NCBI RefSeq assembly: GCF_003113495.2
Contig: NZ_CP084506.1
Location: forward strand, 558,001-622,000
Source of the DNA: Edwardsiella tarda ATCC 15947 = NBRC 105688
GTDB lineage: Bacteria; Pseudomonadota; Gammaproteobacteria; Enterobacterales; Enterobacteriaceae
Direction of reading: 5' to 3'
Length of the DNA stretch: 64,000 bases
A program made the translations under genes and the position numbers. Below the pieces are notes generated by a model that was not told the origin of the DNA, ran no database searches, and saw nothing but the letters and a program-made list of their open reading frames with translations. This document shows positions 46,306-57,844 of the stretch, piece after piece (positions within the stretch are counted from its first letter, which is position 1; every line of letters begins with the position of its first letter).

Positions 46306-47337
46306 TCAACAGATGCGCGGCAGCGGTTCGCTGTGTGGCAGATCGAGCAGGCGTGCGGCGCCGAACAGGCCGACCAGACGCACCTGACGCCGATCGGTGG
46401 CGACCCCGATGGTGGCCGCATCGACGCCTAACGGGTGCGCGTGCAGGCAATCCAATACCGCCTGTTCCGCCTCCGGTGCGACGGCCAGCACCAGCTTGCC
46501 TTCGTTGGCGAAGTTGAGCGGCTCCAGGCCGAGCAGTTCACAGATGCCACGTACCGCATCCTTCACCGGCAGGCTCTTCTCGTTGACATCCATGCCGCAG
46601 CCGCTGGCTTGGGCAAACTCGTGCAGGATGGCGGTCACCCCACCGCGCGTCGCATCGCGTAGGGCGCGTACCCCAGGGATGTTACGCAGCGGGGCGATCA
46701 GCGGCGCCAGGACGGCACAGTCGCTGGAGAGTTGCGCTTCCAGTCCCAGCTTTTCCCGCAGGTTGAGGATGGTGGCGCCGTGATCCCCCAGCGTGCCGCT
46801 CACGATCAGACGATCGCCAGGCTGGATCTCGCTGGCGGCCCAACGGATATCCGCAGGAATGGCGCCGATCCCGGCGGTGTTGATGAAGAGCTTATCCGCC
46901 GCGCCGCGCTGCACAACCTTGGTGTCGCCAGTGACGATCTGGATGCCCGCCTCACGGGCGGTTTGCGCCATGCTCTGTACGATCTGTTCCAGATCGCGCA
47001 GTGGCAGCCCCTCTTCCAGGATGAAGCCGCAGGAGAGGTATTTGGGATGAGCGCCGCTGACCGCCAGGTCATTGGCGGTGCCGCAGACGGCCAGCTTGCC
47101 GATGTTACCGCCGGGGAAGAAGAGCGGATCGATCACATAGCTGTCGGTGGTAAAGGCCAAGCGGTCACCCTGCTGGTTAAAACTACACAGCGGCAGACGC
47201 GCCTGGTCTTCGCGCGCATTGAGCGCCGGATTATCAAACAACGGCAGAAACAGGCTCTCCAGCAATTGTTGCATTGCCAGGCCGCCGCTACCGTGCGCCA
47301 TGGTAATCACATCGTCTTCAGACCATTTACTACTCAC
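46306..47337 (-). CDS. hypE: hydrogenase maturation factor HypE
   Basis: HypE dehydrates its C-terminal thiocarboxamide to thiocyanate, the cyanide donor for the [NiFe] Fe(CN)2CO centre. The protein is 343 residues from a GTG start, 2 bp after hypD, and ends PRIC with the essential C-terminal Cys. The ATP-binding region TDSYVIDPLFFPGGNIGKLA and FILEEGLP blocks match the PurM-like fold. It is the last gene of hypABCDE. Confidence 0.96.
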   Translation of the reverse strand: MSSKWSEDDVITMAHGSGGLAMQQLLESLFLPLFDNPALNAREDQARLPLCSFNQQGDRLAFTTDSYVIDPLFFPGGNIGKLAVCGTANDLAVSGAHPKYLSCGFILEEGLPLRDLEQIVQSMAQTAREAGIQIVTGDTKVVQRGAADKLFINTAGIGAIPADIRWAASEIQPGDRLIVSGTLGDHGATILNLREKLGLEAQLSSDCAVLAPLIAPLRNIPGVRALRDATRGGVTAILHEFAQASGCGMDVNEKSLPVKDAVRGICELLGLEPLNFANEGKLVLAVAPEAEQAVLDCLHAHPLGVDAATIGVATDRRQVRLVGLFGAARLLDLPHSEPLPRIC

Positions 47338-47339
47338 GG

Positions 47340-48458
47340 TTATTGCTCCATTCCTCGACGATATTGGTAGAACGCCGCACAGGCCCCTTCCGAAGAGACC
47401 ATCAGTGCGCCAAAGGCATTCTGTGGGTTACAACGAGCGCCAAACAGCGGGCAATCCGCCGGTTTGCAGCGCCCGGTCAGGACATCGCCGCAACGTGCCT
47501 GTGGATCATCGGCGACGTGCTGGCTCTGCGGTTGGAAACGCCGCTCGGCATCGAACGCGGCGTAGGCCGGACTCAGGGCGACCCCGGAGTGTTCGATCTC
47601 ACCCAGGCCGCGCCATTCGCTGCGCTCACGGGTGACGAAGACCTCGTCTAACGCCTGCTGCGCCAGGGTATTGCCGCTATCGGGGACGATGCGGCGATAT
47701 TGGTTCTCTACCTCACAGCGTCCCTCGCACAGCTGCGCCAGCAACATGTCCAACGATTGCAGAATATCCAGCGGCTCGAAGCCGGTGATCACCAACGGCT
47801 TGTGGAACTCGTCGCAGATGAAGGCGTAGGGGTGGGCGCCGATCACCATGCTGACGTGCCCCGGTGCGATAAAGCCGTCGATGCGGACATCGGGCTGTTG
47901 CAACAGGCTGCGCAGGGTGGGGGTGATGGTGATGTGTTGGCAGAATACGCTGAAGTTATTGACGCCCTGGCGACGCGCCTGCTGCAGGGTGACCGCGGTG
48001 CTGGGCATGGTGGTTTCGAAGCCGAGGCCGAAGAAGACCACCTCACGGTCAGGTAGCTGTTGCGCCAGCGTCAGGGCGTCGAGCGGCGAGTACACGATGC
48101 GGACGTCCGCACCTTGGCGCTTGGCGTCTAGCAGGGAGCCGTTGCGTCCCGGGACACGCATGGCGTCGCCGAAGGTACAGAACACCACGCCGGGACGGCG
48201 GGCAATCTCGACGCATTGATCGATACGCCCCATCGGCAGCACACAGACCGGGCAACCCGGGCCATGGACAAACTCGATTTCCGGCGGTAGCAGCTGGTCG
48301 AGGCCAAACTTGAAGATGGCGTGTGTATGGCCACCGCACACCTCCATGATTTGTAAGGGTAGGCGGCAGTCGGCCGGTAGGTCGGCGACGCGCTGGCGGA
48401 TCCGCGCTAACAGCGCCTCGGCCAGTTGGGGATCGCGGAATTCATCAACAAACTGCAT
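47340..48458 (-). CDS. hypD: hydrogenase maturation factor HypD
   Basis: HypD is the Fe-S scaffold on which Fe(CN)2CO is assembled with HypC. The protein is 372 residues (E. coli 373). Conserved Cys motifs are visible: MEVCGGHTH (about 38-46), GPGCPVCV (about 66-73) and the C-terminal cluster with CGDVLTGRCKPADCPLFG.RCNPQNA. The start lies 3 bp from the hypC stop. Confidence 0.96.
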   Translation of the reverse strand: MQFVDEFRDPQLAEALLARIRQRVADLPADCRLPLQIMEVCGGHTHAIFKFGLDQLLPPEIEFVHGPGCPVCVLPMGRIDQCVEIARRPGVVFCTFGDAMRVPGRNGSLLDAKRQGADVRIVYSPLDALTLAQQLPDREVVFFGLGFETTMPSTAVTLQQARRQGVNNFSVFCQHITITPTLRSLLQQPDVRIDGFIAPGHVSMVIGAHPYAFICDEFHKPLVITGFEPLDILQSLDMLLAQLCEGRCEVENQYRRIVPDSGNTLAQQALDEVFVTRERSEWRGLGEIEHSGVALSPAYAAFDAERRFQPQSQHVADDPQARCGDVLTGRCKPADCPLFGARCNPQNAFGALMVSSEGACAAFYQYRRGMEQ

Positions 48459-48461
48459 CGA

Positions 48462-48754
48462 TCACTCCCCGCTGCGTGCCGCGCCGGCGCCGCCGCGCAT
48501 GAAATGCGCCACGTCGGCCTCAACCGCTTCCATCGCCTGTAAGGCCTCCAGAGTATCCTGTGCCTCTTGCTCGTCCAGTATGCTCATGGCGAAGCCGACA
48601 TGCACCAGTACCCACTGACCAAGCAGATCGCTCGGCGCCCCTTCACACACCAGCGCGATGTTGACTTCGCGCTTGACGCCGCAGACATCGACTTGCGCCA
48701 GCTGATGGATATCGTCGCCCACGGCGACCACTTTTCCCGGTATTCCCAGACACA

Positions 48755-48755
<1 letters not shown>
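48462..48755 (-). CDS. hypC: hydrogenase maturation chaperone HypC
   Basis: HypC carries the Fe(CN)2CO group and binds the large-subunit precursor (HycE). The ATG at 48755 gives 97 residues beginning MCLGIPGKV with the essential Cys2. The start overlaps the hypB stop by one base (TAATG); a longer frame to 48797 is rejected because the exposed N-terminal Cys is required. Confidence 0.95.
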
Positions 48756-49876
<1,121 letters not shown>

Positions 49877-49899
49877 AAGGGGTCTCCTGAGCGTTAAGG

Positions 49900-50241
49900 T
49901 TACTCAATCTCAATCTGTTTGATTTGCATGCTATCGCCGTCATCGACGCGCAGGTTATGGCTCTGGCAGTGCGGGCAACCGGCATCATGGCTGGTCACCG
50001 TGATGGGCTGGCTGCAACTCCAGCACCAGGCTTGCGCCGGGATGGTGTTGATATGCAGCGCGCAGCCCTCGGCTAGCGTACCGCGACAGACGATGTCAAA
50101 ACAGAAGGTTAAGGCGCTCTCCTCGATGCAGGAGAGCGCGCCGATGTCCAGCCAGACCGCGGTGACGCGCTGGGCGTCGCTGGCGCGCGCCTGGCGTTCG
50201 ATAATGTCAAATGCGCTTTGGCAAAGGGATAATTCATGCAT
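49900..50241 (-). CDS. hypA: hydrogenase nickel-insertion protein HypA
   Basis: HypA is the nickel metallochaperone partner of HypB. The protein is 113 residues; it begins MHEL with the Ni-binding His2 and has the zinc site of two CxxC pairs (CWSC about 73-76, CPHC about 89-92). It heads hypABCDE and follows hypF by about 70 bp. Confidence 0.96.
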   Translation of the reverse strand: MHELSLCQSAFDIIERQARASDAQRVTAVWLDIGALSCIEESALTFCFDIVCRGTLAEGCALHINTIPAQAWCWSCSQPITVTSHDAGCPHCQSHNLRVDDGDSMQIKQIEIE

Positions 50242-50310
50242 GATCGTTCTTCTTTTGTTGTGCCGGCCTATCCTCGGGGAAAGCGGGCGGCTGAACTTTG
50301 ATGCGCGTCA

Positions 50311-52636
50311 TCAGTTCACCGATTCCTCTTCGCCGGATGGCGCATCAGCGGCGGAGATCGCATCATTTTGGCGATAAGCGGCGATGATCGCCTGGCCGAG
50401 CGCCAATGCACCGTCACCGGCGGGGAGGCGTTGGGGGAGTAGCAGGCGGTAGTCCGCCAGGCGCTCCTGCAACAGTTGGCGCAGCAGTCGATTGTGCAGC
50501 ACCCCGCCGGACAATACCAGCGTTTGGCACCCTTCCCGCGCGGCATGGTGACGCAGCAGCGCCGCCAGGCCATCGGCCAGTGCGCGGTGGAAGGCCAGCG
50601 CGCGCAGCGGGAGCGGGGCTTGCCAGCTGAGCCAATCGTGCCAGAAGTCCCCCATCGCCAACTCGCCTTGAGGGGTCAATCGCAGGGTGATGGGGGTCGC
50701 TTGCGGCCAGGCCTGCCAGGCTTGTGCCTCCAGGCGGCAGGCCGCCTCACCCTCGAAGCTGATCGCCTCGTGGCAGATGCCTAACGCCGCCGCCGCCGCG
50801 TCGAACAGACGGCCACAGGAGGAGGCGGGCGGGCAGTTGAGTCCCCGTTCGATCGCCTTAGCCAGCAGGGGCCAGTTCTTCTGCTGGAGGGCGTGTGTCT
50901 CCGGGTAGCGTTGCCAATCGGGGAGGAAACGCAGCAGTTGTGCCAGTAGGTTACGCCAGGGCTGGCGTGCGGCCAGATCTCCACCGGGCAGCGCCACCGC
51001 CGGCAGCCCACCCAGCCGGTGATAATCACGGTAGTCGACGCGGAGACACTCGCCGCCCCAGAACTCGCCCTCCTCGCCGTAACCGATACCGTCCAGTGCC
51101 AGGCCGATCAGCGGAGTCTGCTGCGGGGTGATGCCATGCTCGGCCATGCAGGCGACCAGATGAGCGTGATGATGTTGCACCGCAATCAACGGCAGCGCCT
51201 GTTGCTCGGCCAACTGCTGTGCCAGGCGGCGGCTGTGATAGCCGGGATGACGGTCGCAGGCGATGGCCTGCGGGGTGAATTGGTAGATCTGTTGTAGCAG
51301 TTGCCAAGTTTGGCGCATCTGCTGCTGGATACGCGCCTCCCCCAAATCACCGAGGTGTTGGCTGAGTAGGGCGCGCCCCTTGTGTAGCAGGCAGAAGGTA
51401 TTTTTCAGATCGCCGCCGACGGCGGCCACATCGGGCAACCGCTGAAAGGCCTCGGGGAGATCGAGCGTATCCGGCACATAGCCGCGTGCCCGGCGTAGCA
51501 TTTCGCTGCCGTCGGGATGGTAGCGCAGCAACGAATCGTCGGCGCGTTGTACGATGTCGCGGTTATGCATCAGCCACAGATCGGCGATGCCCTCCAGATC
51601 GCTCAACGCCTGGTCGTTGCTCAATGCCGGCGGTTGACCACTGGCATTGCCGGAGGTCATCACCAGCGGGCGGCCGAGGCGTGCCAGCAGCAGATGGTGC
51701 AGCGGGGTGCTGGGCAGCATCACGCCGACTTCATCCAGGCCGGGAGCGACCCCGGTCGGTACCGCGTCGGAGGCGGGGATCAGGACGATGGGCGCCGCGG
51801 GGCTGTTCAACAGGGCCACGAGTCCCGCCTCCGGCGTGGTGCGGCAGTAGCGTGCCAGCCAGTCTATTCCCGGCAACATCAGGGCCAGCGGCTTCGCCGG
51901 ACGCTGCTTACGGGTACGTAGGCGGGCGATGGCGGCGGCATCGCTGGCGTCGCAGGCGAGGTGAAATCCGCCTAATCCCTTGATGGCGACGATACCTCCG
52001 CTCTCCAGTACCTGGCAGACGGCCTGCCAAGCCTCCTCACCGTCGCGCCGCGCCTGCCCGCCCGCCTCACAGGGCCCACAGCGTTGGGCCACACAGGGCA
52101 CAGGCGGTCGGCTGGGCGTGAAAGCGGCGATCGGCGGGATCGCCATATTCGCGCGCGCAACGCGGGCAGAGTGGAAAGTCGGCCATGGCGGTGTTGGGCC
52201 GATCGTAGGGCATGCGGCGGATGATGGTGAAGCGTGGGCCACAGTGGGTGCAATTGATAAAGGGGTAGCCATGGCGTCGATTGCGCGGATCGCGCATCTC
52301 CGCCAGGCAGTGCGGGCAGGTGGCGGCATCGGGCACGATCTGGGTGTCCATGGCTCCCTGGCGACTTTCGACGATGCGAAAACCGTCGGCGGGGCAGGTC
52401 GGCCAAGGTTGGGGCTCGATGCTATCGATGCGTGCCAGCGGCGGGCAGTCGGCATACAGCCGTTGGCAGAGCGCCGCGAGATCCAGCGGTAGCCGCACCA
52501 CCAGCCAGACGCCGCCGGCATCGTTGCTGACCTCGCCATGTAGCCCCATCTCGTGGGCTATCTGCCAGACATAGGGGCGAAAACCGACGCCCTGAACCTT
52601 TCCTTTTATCCGTAGTGCGATGGCGTTGTGTTCCAA
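50311..52636 (-). pseudogene. hypF: carbamoyltransferase HypF, split by a frameshift
   Basis: HypF converts carbamoyl phosphate to the carbamoyl-adenylate that provides cyanide via HypE. Together the two frames code for a full-length HypF (about 750 residues). The N-terminal part starts at TTG 52636 and has the acylphosphatase domain ([14 protein letters not shown]) and zinc fingers ([30 protein letters not shown]); it stops at TGA 52067-52069. Coding continues in another frame from about 52085 downward ([14 protein letters not shown] onward) with the YrdC-like and Kae1-like domains to 50311. One extra base, or two missing, in about 52067-52090 explains this. No slippery signal is evident. 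Either a true inactivating mutation or a sequencing error. Confidence 0.85.
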
Positions 52637-52947
52637 AAAAATAACTCCGAGCCAGCGCGCCGCGGGGCTGGCGATGTTGCTATATAAGCGGGAAGCGCGG
52701 CGTTACGCCCTACGCGCTGAGGACGACGGTCTTGCGATGGTGGCGGCACCCTACCGTATAACCAGGCAGCCTACACGCAAATCGCGCCGCGTTAAATAAA
52801 GCGAACGGTGAATAAATTGTCGCAAATGGGCCGCGGGGGACGCAATGCGGCATGTCATATCTGAGGGATAGTTCTCGCTTTCGTGGCGGGCGAGCCGCCC
52901 AGACGAACGCCCCCGCGCAACGCGGCGCGCGGCGGGGGAGGCGGCGA
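52637..52947 (-). other. hydN-hypF spacer
   Basis: The 311-bp stretch has no gene. A GC-rich imperfect hairpin (CCCCCGC ... GCGGGGG, about 52909-52938) directly follows hydN and may terminate it. I found no convincing sigma-54 promoter or TCGACA dyad for hypF here, so how hypF is transcribed is unclear. Confidence 0.5.
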
Positions 52948-53490
52948 TTACAGCAGATCGCCGAGATTATCGAAGGCGGCGCGTTGGCGGCGCTCTTGGA
53001 TCAGCGCCTGCATGGCATTGCGGTCGATCAGGCGCAGCGCCTCGGTCGGGCAGGCCTCTACGCAGGCTGGACCGTTGGCGCGGTGGTGGCACAGATCGCA
53101 CTTATTGGCCTCGGCCTTGCTGCCGCTGAGGCACCCTTGGCTGCCATAGCGTTGCGTCACCGCCGTGGTGACCACCTCCATGGTGCCGTAGGGGCAGGCG
53201 ACCACGCAGGTCTTACAACCGATGCATTTCTCCTGGTCAACGCAGATAAAGTCCTGTTGACGGCTGATGGCGCCATTGGGGCAGACATTGGCACAGGGGG
53301 CATCTTCGCACTGGCGGCAGAGAATCGCCGTGCTGATGTTGTCTCCCTTGATGACGTGAATGCGTGGCGTGAAGTTGTCGCGGCTGAGGTTATGCAGCTC
53401 GCTCTCTTCCCGATGGGCCATGACGCAGGCGATTTCGCAGGTACGGCAGCCGATGCATTTCTTGGGATCCGCAATGACAAACCGATTCAT
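52948..53490 (-). CDS. hydN: ferredoxin-like electron carrier HydN
   Basis: HydN is an iron-sulfur protein that supports formate dehydrogenase H activity. The protein is 180 residues with four [4Fe-4S] Cys sets: CIGCRTCEIAC (about 12-22), CRQCEDAPCANVC (about 58-70), CIGCKTCVVAC (about 89-99) and CDLCHHRANGPACVEAC (about 132-148). It is close to HycB in sequence but lies next to fdhF and hypF, as HydN lies next to hypF in E. coli. Confidence 0.93.
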   Translation of the reverse strand: MNRFVIADPKKCIGCRTCEIACVMAHREESELHNLSRDNFTPRIHVIKGDNISTAILCRQCEDAPCANVCPNGAISRQQDFICVDQEKCIGCKTCVVACPYGTMEVVTTAVTQRYGSQGCLSGSKAEANKCDLCHHRANGPACVEACPTEALRLIDRNAMQALIQERRQRAAFDNLGDLL

Positions 53491-53532
53491 TCAATTACTC
53501 CCGATATCGTTATAGTGTCGCGCCGTATCGTG

Positions 53533-53614
53533 CCGACGGGGGGCATAGACCCTCACCGTCGGGGGGATTATCAAAAGTGATACGCGGTGTGTTAGTTTGA
53601 TACGGCACCGCGTA
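53533..53614 (-). repeat. two inverted repeats between fdhF and hydN
   Basis: The first has arms CCGACGG (53533-53539) and CCGTCGG (53556-53562). The second has arms TACGCGGTG (53581-53589) and CACCGCGTA (53606-53614). They lie in the 178-bp fdhF-hydN gap and could reduce read-through from the fdhF transcript. Neither has a T-run. Confidence 0.55.
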
Positions 53615-53668
53615 CCCCGTTGATAAGCCATTTAAAGGCGCGTTATTGTTTTGAGAGCCGTCGGCCCG

Positions 53669-55813
53669 TCAACCCTCTGCGCTTTCGCGTAGATGACGCT
53701 TAATGCTGTCGTACTCGCGCACCACATAGGCTTCCGCCGCCGCTTGATCGGCGATGGCTTCCAGGGTGACGGCGCAGTACTTGTATTCCGGCGTCTTGGT
53801 GATCGGACTCAAGTTCTCGGCGACCAGTTCGTTACAGGCGCCGATCCACCACTGGTAGGTCATGTAGACCGCCCCGCGGTTGGCACGTTCGCTGACGGAC
53901 GCCCGGCTGATGACCTTGCCTTGGCGTGAGCGGATCCACACCAGATCTTGATCGCGGATGCCGAAGGTCTTGGCGTCTGCGGTGTTGATCTGAACGTAGC
54001 CCGGTTCGTCGGCCAGCGCGGCCAGCGCCTTACAGTTACCGGTCATGGAGCGGCAGGAGTAATGGCCGACTTCACGTACCGTCGCCAGCACCAGCGGATA
54101 GTCGTCGCTGACGCGATCGATCGGCGGACGCCATTCGCAGGTGAAGAACTGGCCTTTGCCATTCGGCGTATCGAACTTACCGCCCTGGTACAGATATTGC
54201 GTGCCGGGGCTATCCAGGGTCGGGCACGGCCACTGGACATAGGCCAGATCCGCCATCTTCTCGTACGTGGCACCATAGTAGATCGGGCACAGCTCGCGCA
54301 GCTCGTCCCAAATCTCCTGGGTGTTGTGGTAGTGCATCGGGTAGCCCATCGCCGTTGACATCAGGCTGATGATCTCCCAGTCACGCTTCACGTCACCCTC
54401 GGGCTCTACCGCCTTATAGAAACGCTGGAAGCCGCGATCCGCCGAGGTATAGACCCCTTCATGCTCGCCCCAGCTGGTGGCCGGGAAGATCACGTCGGCG
54501 ATGGCCGCGGTCTTGGTCATGAAGATATCTTGTACGATCAACAGATCGAGCTGTTCGAAGGTGCGGCGAATGGTGGCCAGATCCGGTTCGGTTTGCAGCG
54601 GATCTTCGCCCATCACATAGTGCGCCTTCAGCAGACCGTGCTCGATGTTGTGCGGCACCTCGCTCAGGGCATAACCGATCTTATCGTTCAGTTTCTCGAC
54701 GCCCCAGGCCTTGGCGAATTTCTCCAACACCTCCGGCTGGTTAACGTACTGGTAGCCGGGGAAGGTGTTGGGCAGTGCGCCCATGTCACAGGCCCCCTGC
54801 ACGTTGTTCTGGCCGCGTACCGGGCCGACACCGACGTAAGGCTTGCCCAGGTTGCCGGTCAGCAACGCGATGCTGGTCAGGGTACGGACGGTCTCCACCC
54901 CTTGGTAGAATTGGGTCACACCCATTCCCCACAGGATGGTGGCGGTCGGCGCCTTGGCGTACATGCGCGCCGTCTCGCGGATCATCTGTGCGCTGATGCC
55001 GGTGGTCTCTTCCACCGACTCCGGGGTATAGGTGGCGACCAGATCGCGGAAGGTCTCGAACGCTTCCGTATGCTGCTCGATGAAGGCCCGGTCATGCAGG
55101 TTTTCGGCGATGATCACCTGCGCCATGGCGTTCAGGAACGCGATATTGGAGCCGTTTTTCAGCGGCACGTGAATATCGGCGATGCGCGCGGTCTCGATGC
55201 GCCGCGGATCGCAGACAATGATTTTTGCCCCTTTCGCCTTCGCCTTGATGATACGGCGCGCGACGATGGGGTGAGAGTCCGCGGCATTGTAGCCGAAGAC
55301 AAAAATACAGTCGGTATCTTCAATTTCGACGATGGAGTTGCTCATGGCGCCGTTACCGACCGATCGCTGCAGACCTGCAACCGAAGGGCCGTGTCAGACG
55401 CGTGCGCAACAGTCGATATTGTTAGTACCGATCGCCGCACGGGCAAACTTTTGCATCACGTAGTTGGCTTCGTTGCCGGGACCGCGCGATGAACCGGTGG
55501 TCATGATGGCATCGGGACCATACTTCTCTTTGACCGCCAGCAGTCGGGAGCTGGCGAAGGCGATCGCCTCGTCCCAGGAAACCGCTTCCAGTTTGCCGCC
55601 GCGCTCGCGACGGATCATCGGTGACTTCAGGCGAGGCGTCAGGATCTTGGTGTCGTGGATAAAATCCCAGCCGTAATACCCTTTCAGGCACAGCTCACCC
55701 TGGTTCGTCACGCCATTCGCCCCTTCGGCGCGAATGATCCTGCCGTTATCCACCACCAGGTTGATTTTGCAACCTGAGGCGCAATAAGGGCAGACCGTGA
55801 TGACTTTTTTCAT
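53669..55813 (-). CDS. fdhF: formate dehydrogenase H, selenocysteine-containing
   Basis: FdhF oxidises formate to CO2 and feeds electrons to the FHL hydrogenase through HycB. ATG 55813 (GGAG 8 nt upstream) to the stop at 53669 gives 714 residues (E. coli 715) when the in-frame TGA at 55394-55396 is read as Sec140; the surrounding residues CCARV-U-HGPSVAGL match the E. coli active site. The N-terminal [4Fe-4S] Cys set is CPYCASGC plus ELCLKGYYGW, followed by the molybdopterin bis-MGD domains. A SECIS hairpin follows the UGA. It is transcribed from its own sigma-54 promoter and sits just downstream of hycI. Standard callers split it into two frames. Confidence 0.97.
55349..55396 (-). promoter_or_regulatory. 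bacterial SECIS element of fdhF
   Basis: Directly after the UGA the mRNA can form the SelB-binding hairpin with the apical GGTTGCAGGTCTGCA core (GGUC loop), nearly the same as in E. coli fdhF. Confidence 0.9.
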
Positions 55814-55960
55814 CAACATTGCTCCTATTATTATGATCACCGGCGGCTTATGGCCCATCCGATGTAACGATGCTACAGAGAGCCGGGGCGCATCGCGTTG
55901 CTGCCCCGCCCGGTGACGGACGGCGTCATGACCTCTCCGCCGCGCTCTCCCGTTTATATA

Positions 55961-55976
55961 TGCATGATGCGTGCCA
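55961..55976 (-). promoter_or_regulatory. sigma-54 promoter of fdhF
   Basis: On the minus strand TGGCACGCATCATGCA is a near-perfect -24/-12 element (consensus TGGCACG-N4-TTGCA). It lies about 150 bp before the fdhF start. Confidence 0.92.
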
Positions 55977-56068
55977 GGTTTTCCCATCAAGCCGAGTGGC
56001 TTAATTGCCTGAACTATAAAGGCAGGTGGGGGAAGCCCGTGATGATCCGCATCAAAGTGCCGACGGAC

Positions 56069-56084
56069 TCGACAAAAGTGTCGA
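56069..56084 (-). promoter_or_regulatory. candidate FhlA enhancer (fdhF)
   Basis: The dyad TCGACA-AAAG-TGTCGA lies 93 bp upstream of the fdhF -24 box and just past the hycI stop codon. The identical 16-mer (opposite strand) is found before hycB. Confidence 0.75.
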
Positions 56085-56101
56085 TCCCGTCGTCGCGTGA
56101 C

Positions 56102-56587
56102 TCAGCGCATGACCTCGTCGTCCGGCACGGCCAGACGAGGGATGCCGCCATCCTCCTGCCAATGGTGTAGGCGCTGATACAACGCCTCGACCGCCTCCTT
56201 GACCGGCTGCATCATCGGCGCATAGAAGGCGACGATGGCCGGTTGGATACCGATAAAGGTGATGTCGGCGACATCCTCGCGCAGCTGGGCTATCAGGTAG
56301 CTCAGCGGTAGATTATGGGTGGTGACGATAAACAGCTCGGCGATATCGCGCTCGTCGATGATGCGCATCTCGCCCGGCTCCAATCCCATCTCTGTCGCAT
56401 CGACGATCAGCAGCTTGTCTGGCCGCAGATCTCGGATCTGGTGGGCGTAGCTCTCGGGGCTACTGCCGCCGTCGATGACACGCCAACCGGGGATCGGGTG
56501 CCCGCATAGCTTCTCGGCCAGCAGCGGACCGGCGCCGTCGTCGCCCATCATGCTGTTGCCTACACACAGGATAAGATTGTCAGCCAT
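56102..56587 (-). CDS. hycI: hydrogenase 3 maturation endopeptidase HycI
   Basis: HycI removes the C-terminal extension of HycE after nickel insertion. The protein is 161 residues (E. coli 156). Nickel-binding acidic residues are in GNSMMGDDGAG (about 10-20) and VDATEMG (about 62-68), with a His in VTTHNLPLS (about 88-96). It overlaps hycH by 8 bp and is the last gene of hycBCDEFGHI. Confidence 0.95.
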   Translation of the reverse strand: MADNLILCVGNSMMGDDGAGPLLAEKLCGHPIPGWRVIDGGSSPESYAHQIRDLRPDKLLIVDATEMGLEPGEMRIIDERDIAELFIVTTHNLPLSYLIAQLREDVADITFIGIQPAIVAFYAPMMQPVKEAVEALYQRLHHWQEDGGIPRLAVPDDEVMR

Positions 56588-57023
56588 TGTGTCGTTTCAC
56601 CATCAGATAGATTGTCGGTTCATTCTCAATCAGCCGCAGGGCGTCGATCAGCGCGTGACTCCACGCCTGCTGCTGGGCGGTCATCGTCGGCCGCGCCCGA
56701 TCCAGGGCACAGGCCAGCAGATGGGTGTGGCTACTGTCGATGGTGATCTCGCCGAAGCGTAGCAGCCCCGCCAGCTTACGTCGTGCCTCCCCCTCCTCCA
56801 ACTGACCGATCCAGTCGCGATAGTCGCTCAGGGGCAGGGAGAGACAGGGCTTCAGGCAGTCGATCACCCCCAGGTGGTGGCCGATGGCCAGGCTGTAGTA
56901 GATCACCTCACGGGCCGCCGGCGGTGTCGCCGCTTCCTCTTCGGCCTGTTGAATAAACTTGGCGTTGAGGATGTGGAACACCACCGTCGGATCGGGGAAG
57001 TAGGCGGCGGCGCGATCGTTCAT
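56580..57023 (-). CDS. hycH: formate hydrogenlyase maturation protein HycH
   Basis: HycH is needed for maturation of the hydrogenase 3 large subunit in E. coli; its exact role is unclear. From ATG 57023 it is 147 residues (E. coli 136). The block [19 protein letters not shown] near residues 49-67 is highly conserved and the C-terminus reads YLMVKRHNG. The start overlaps hycG by 4 bp. Confidence 0.93.
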   Translation of the reverse strand: MNDRAAAYFPDPTVVFHILNAKFIQQAEEEAATPPAAREVIYYSLAIGHHLGVIDCLKPCLSLPLSDYRDWIGQLEEGEARRKLAGLLRFGEITIDSSHTHLLACALDRARPTMTAQQQAWSHALIDALRLIENEPTIYLMVKRHNG

Positions 57024-57844
57024 CGTATGCCTCCGTTGGGGGCGGCCTGGTTGCATACCTGCAACAGACGGCCCATCACCTCGTTTAAGCGTGGATCATT
57101 CTCGTCGGCGAGGAAGCGCGCCAGGCGCTCCTCCACGCTCAGCGCATCGCGGCTGGCCAGCAGGGTCATGAATTTGTCGGCCAGCTGGCGGCCATAACGG
57201 TAGCCGGACATGCGCCGTGCCTCACGGTCGATCAACACGCGCAGGGGTTGCGGGATCGCCGGATGCAGGATGGCGGCCTGCTCGTCTTCGCCTTGCGGGT
57301 GGTGCTCCGCCTTGAGTTTTTGATCCAGTAAGCCGAGCGCCACGGCGAAGCCATACAGCGTCGCCGCTGGCGTTGGCGGGCAACCAGGGATATAGACATC
57401 CACCGGCACGATCTTGTCGGTGCCGCCCCAGACGCAGTAGAGATCGTGGAAGATGCCGCCGCTACAGCCGCAGGCACCGTATGAGATCACGATCTTGGGA
57501 TCGGGGGCCGATTGGTAGGCGCGTAGCGCCGGGACGCGCATCGCACGGGTGACGGCACCGGTAAACAGCAGGATGTCGGCGTGGCGTGGCGAGGCGACCA
57601 CTTTGATACCGAAGCGCTCGGCATCGAACAGCGGCGAGATGGCGGCGAAGATCTCGATTTCGCAGCCGTTGCAGCCGCCGCAGTCGACGCGGTAGACGTA
57701 GGCGGAGCGGCGGATGTCCTTCAGCAGGGTCTGCTTCAGGCGAGCGGCCTGCTCATCCAGGGTGATCGGGATGGGTTGGCCGTTGGCGTCGCGCGGACCG
57801 ATTAGATGACCTTGTGCGGACGGGGTCGTGAGGATGTGGCTCAT
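57020..57844 (-). CDS. hycG: hydrogenase 3 small subunit HycG
   Basis: HycG is the [4Fe-4S]-bearing small subunit that pairs with HycE (homologous to complex I NuoB). The protein is 274 residues (E. coli 255). Cluster Cys residues appear in [11 protein letters not shown] (about 54-64), [10 protein letters not shown] (about 120-129) and YIPGCPPTP (about 151-159). The stop overlaps hycH by 4 bp and the start overlaps hycF by 4 bp, showing tight coupling. Confidence 0.96.
   Translation of the reverse strand: MSHILTTPSAQGHLIGPRDANGQPIPITLDEQAARLKQTLLKDIRRSAYVYRVDCGGCNGCEIEIFAAISPLFDAERFGIKVVASPRHADILLFTGAVTRAMRVPALRAYQSAPDPKIVISYGACGCSGGIFHDLYCVWGGTDKIVPVDVYIPGCPPTPAATLYGFAVALGLLDQKLKAEHHPQGEDEQAAILHPAIPQPLRVLIDREARRMSGYRYGRQLADKFMTLLASRDALSVEERLARFLADENDPRLNEVMGRLLQVCNQAAPNGGIR

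Noticed and set aside
52835..52860. sigma-54 promoter for hypF on the minus strand
   Set aside because: The TGACATGCCGCATTGC stretch has one base too many between the -24 and -12 parts and lacks GG at -24.
55394..55396. Nonsense mutation splitting fdhF
   Set aside because: The TGA is at the Sec140 position with a conserved SECIS hairpin, so it is a sense codon.
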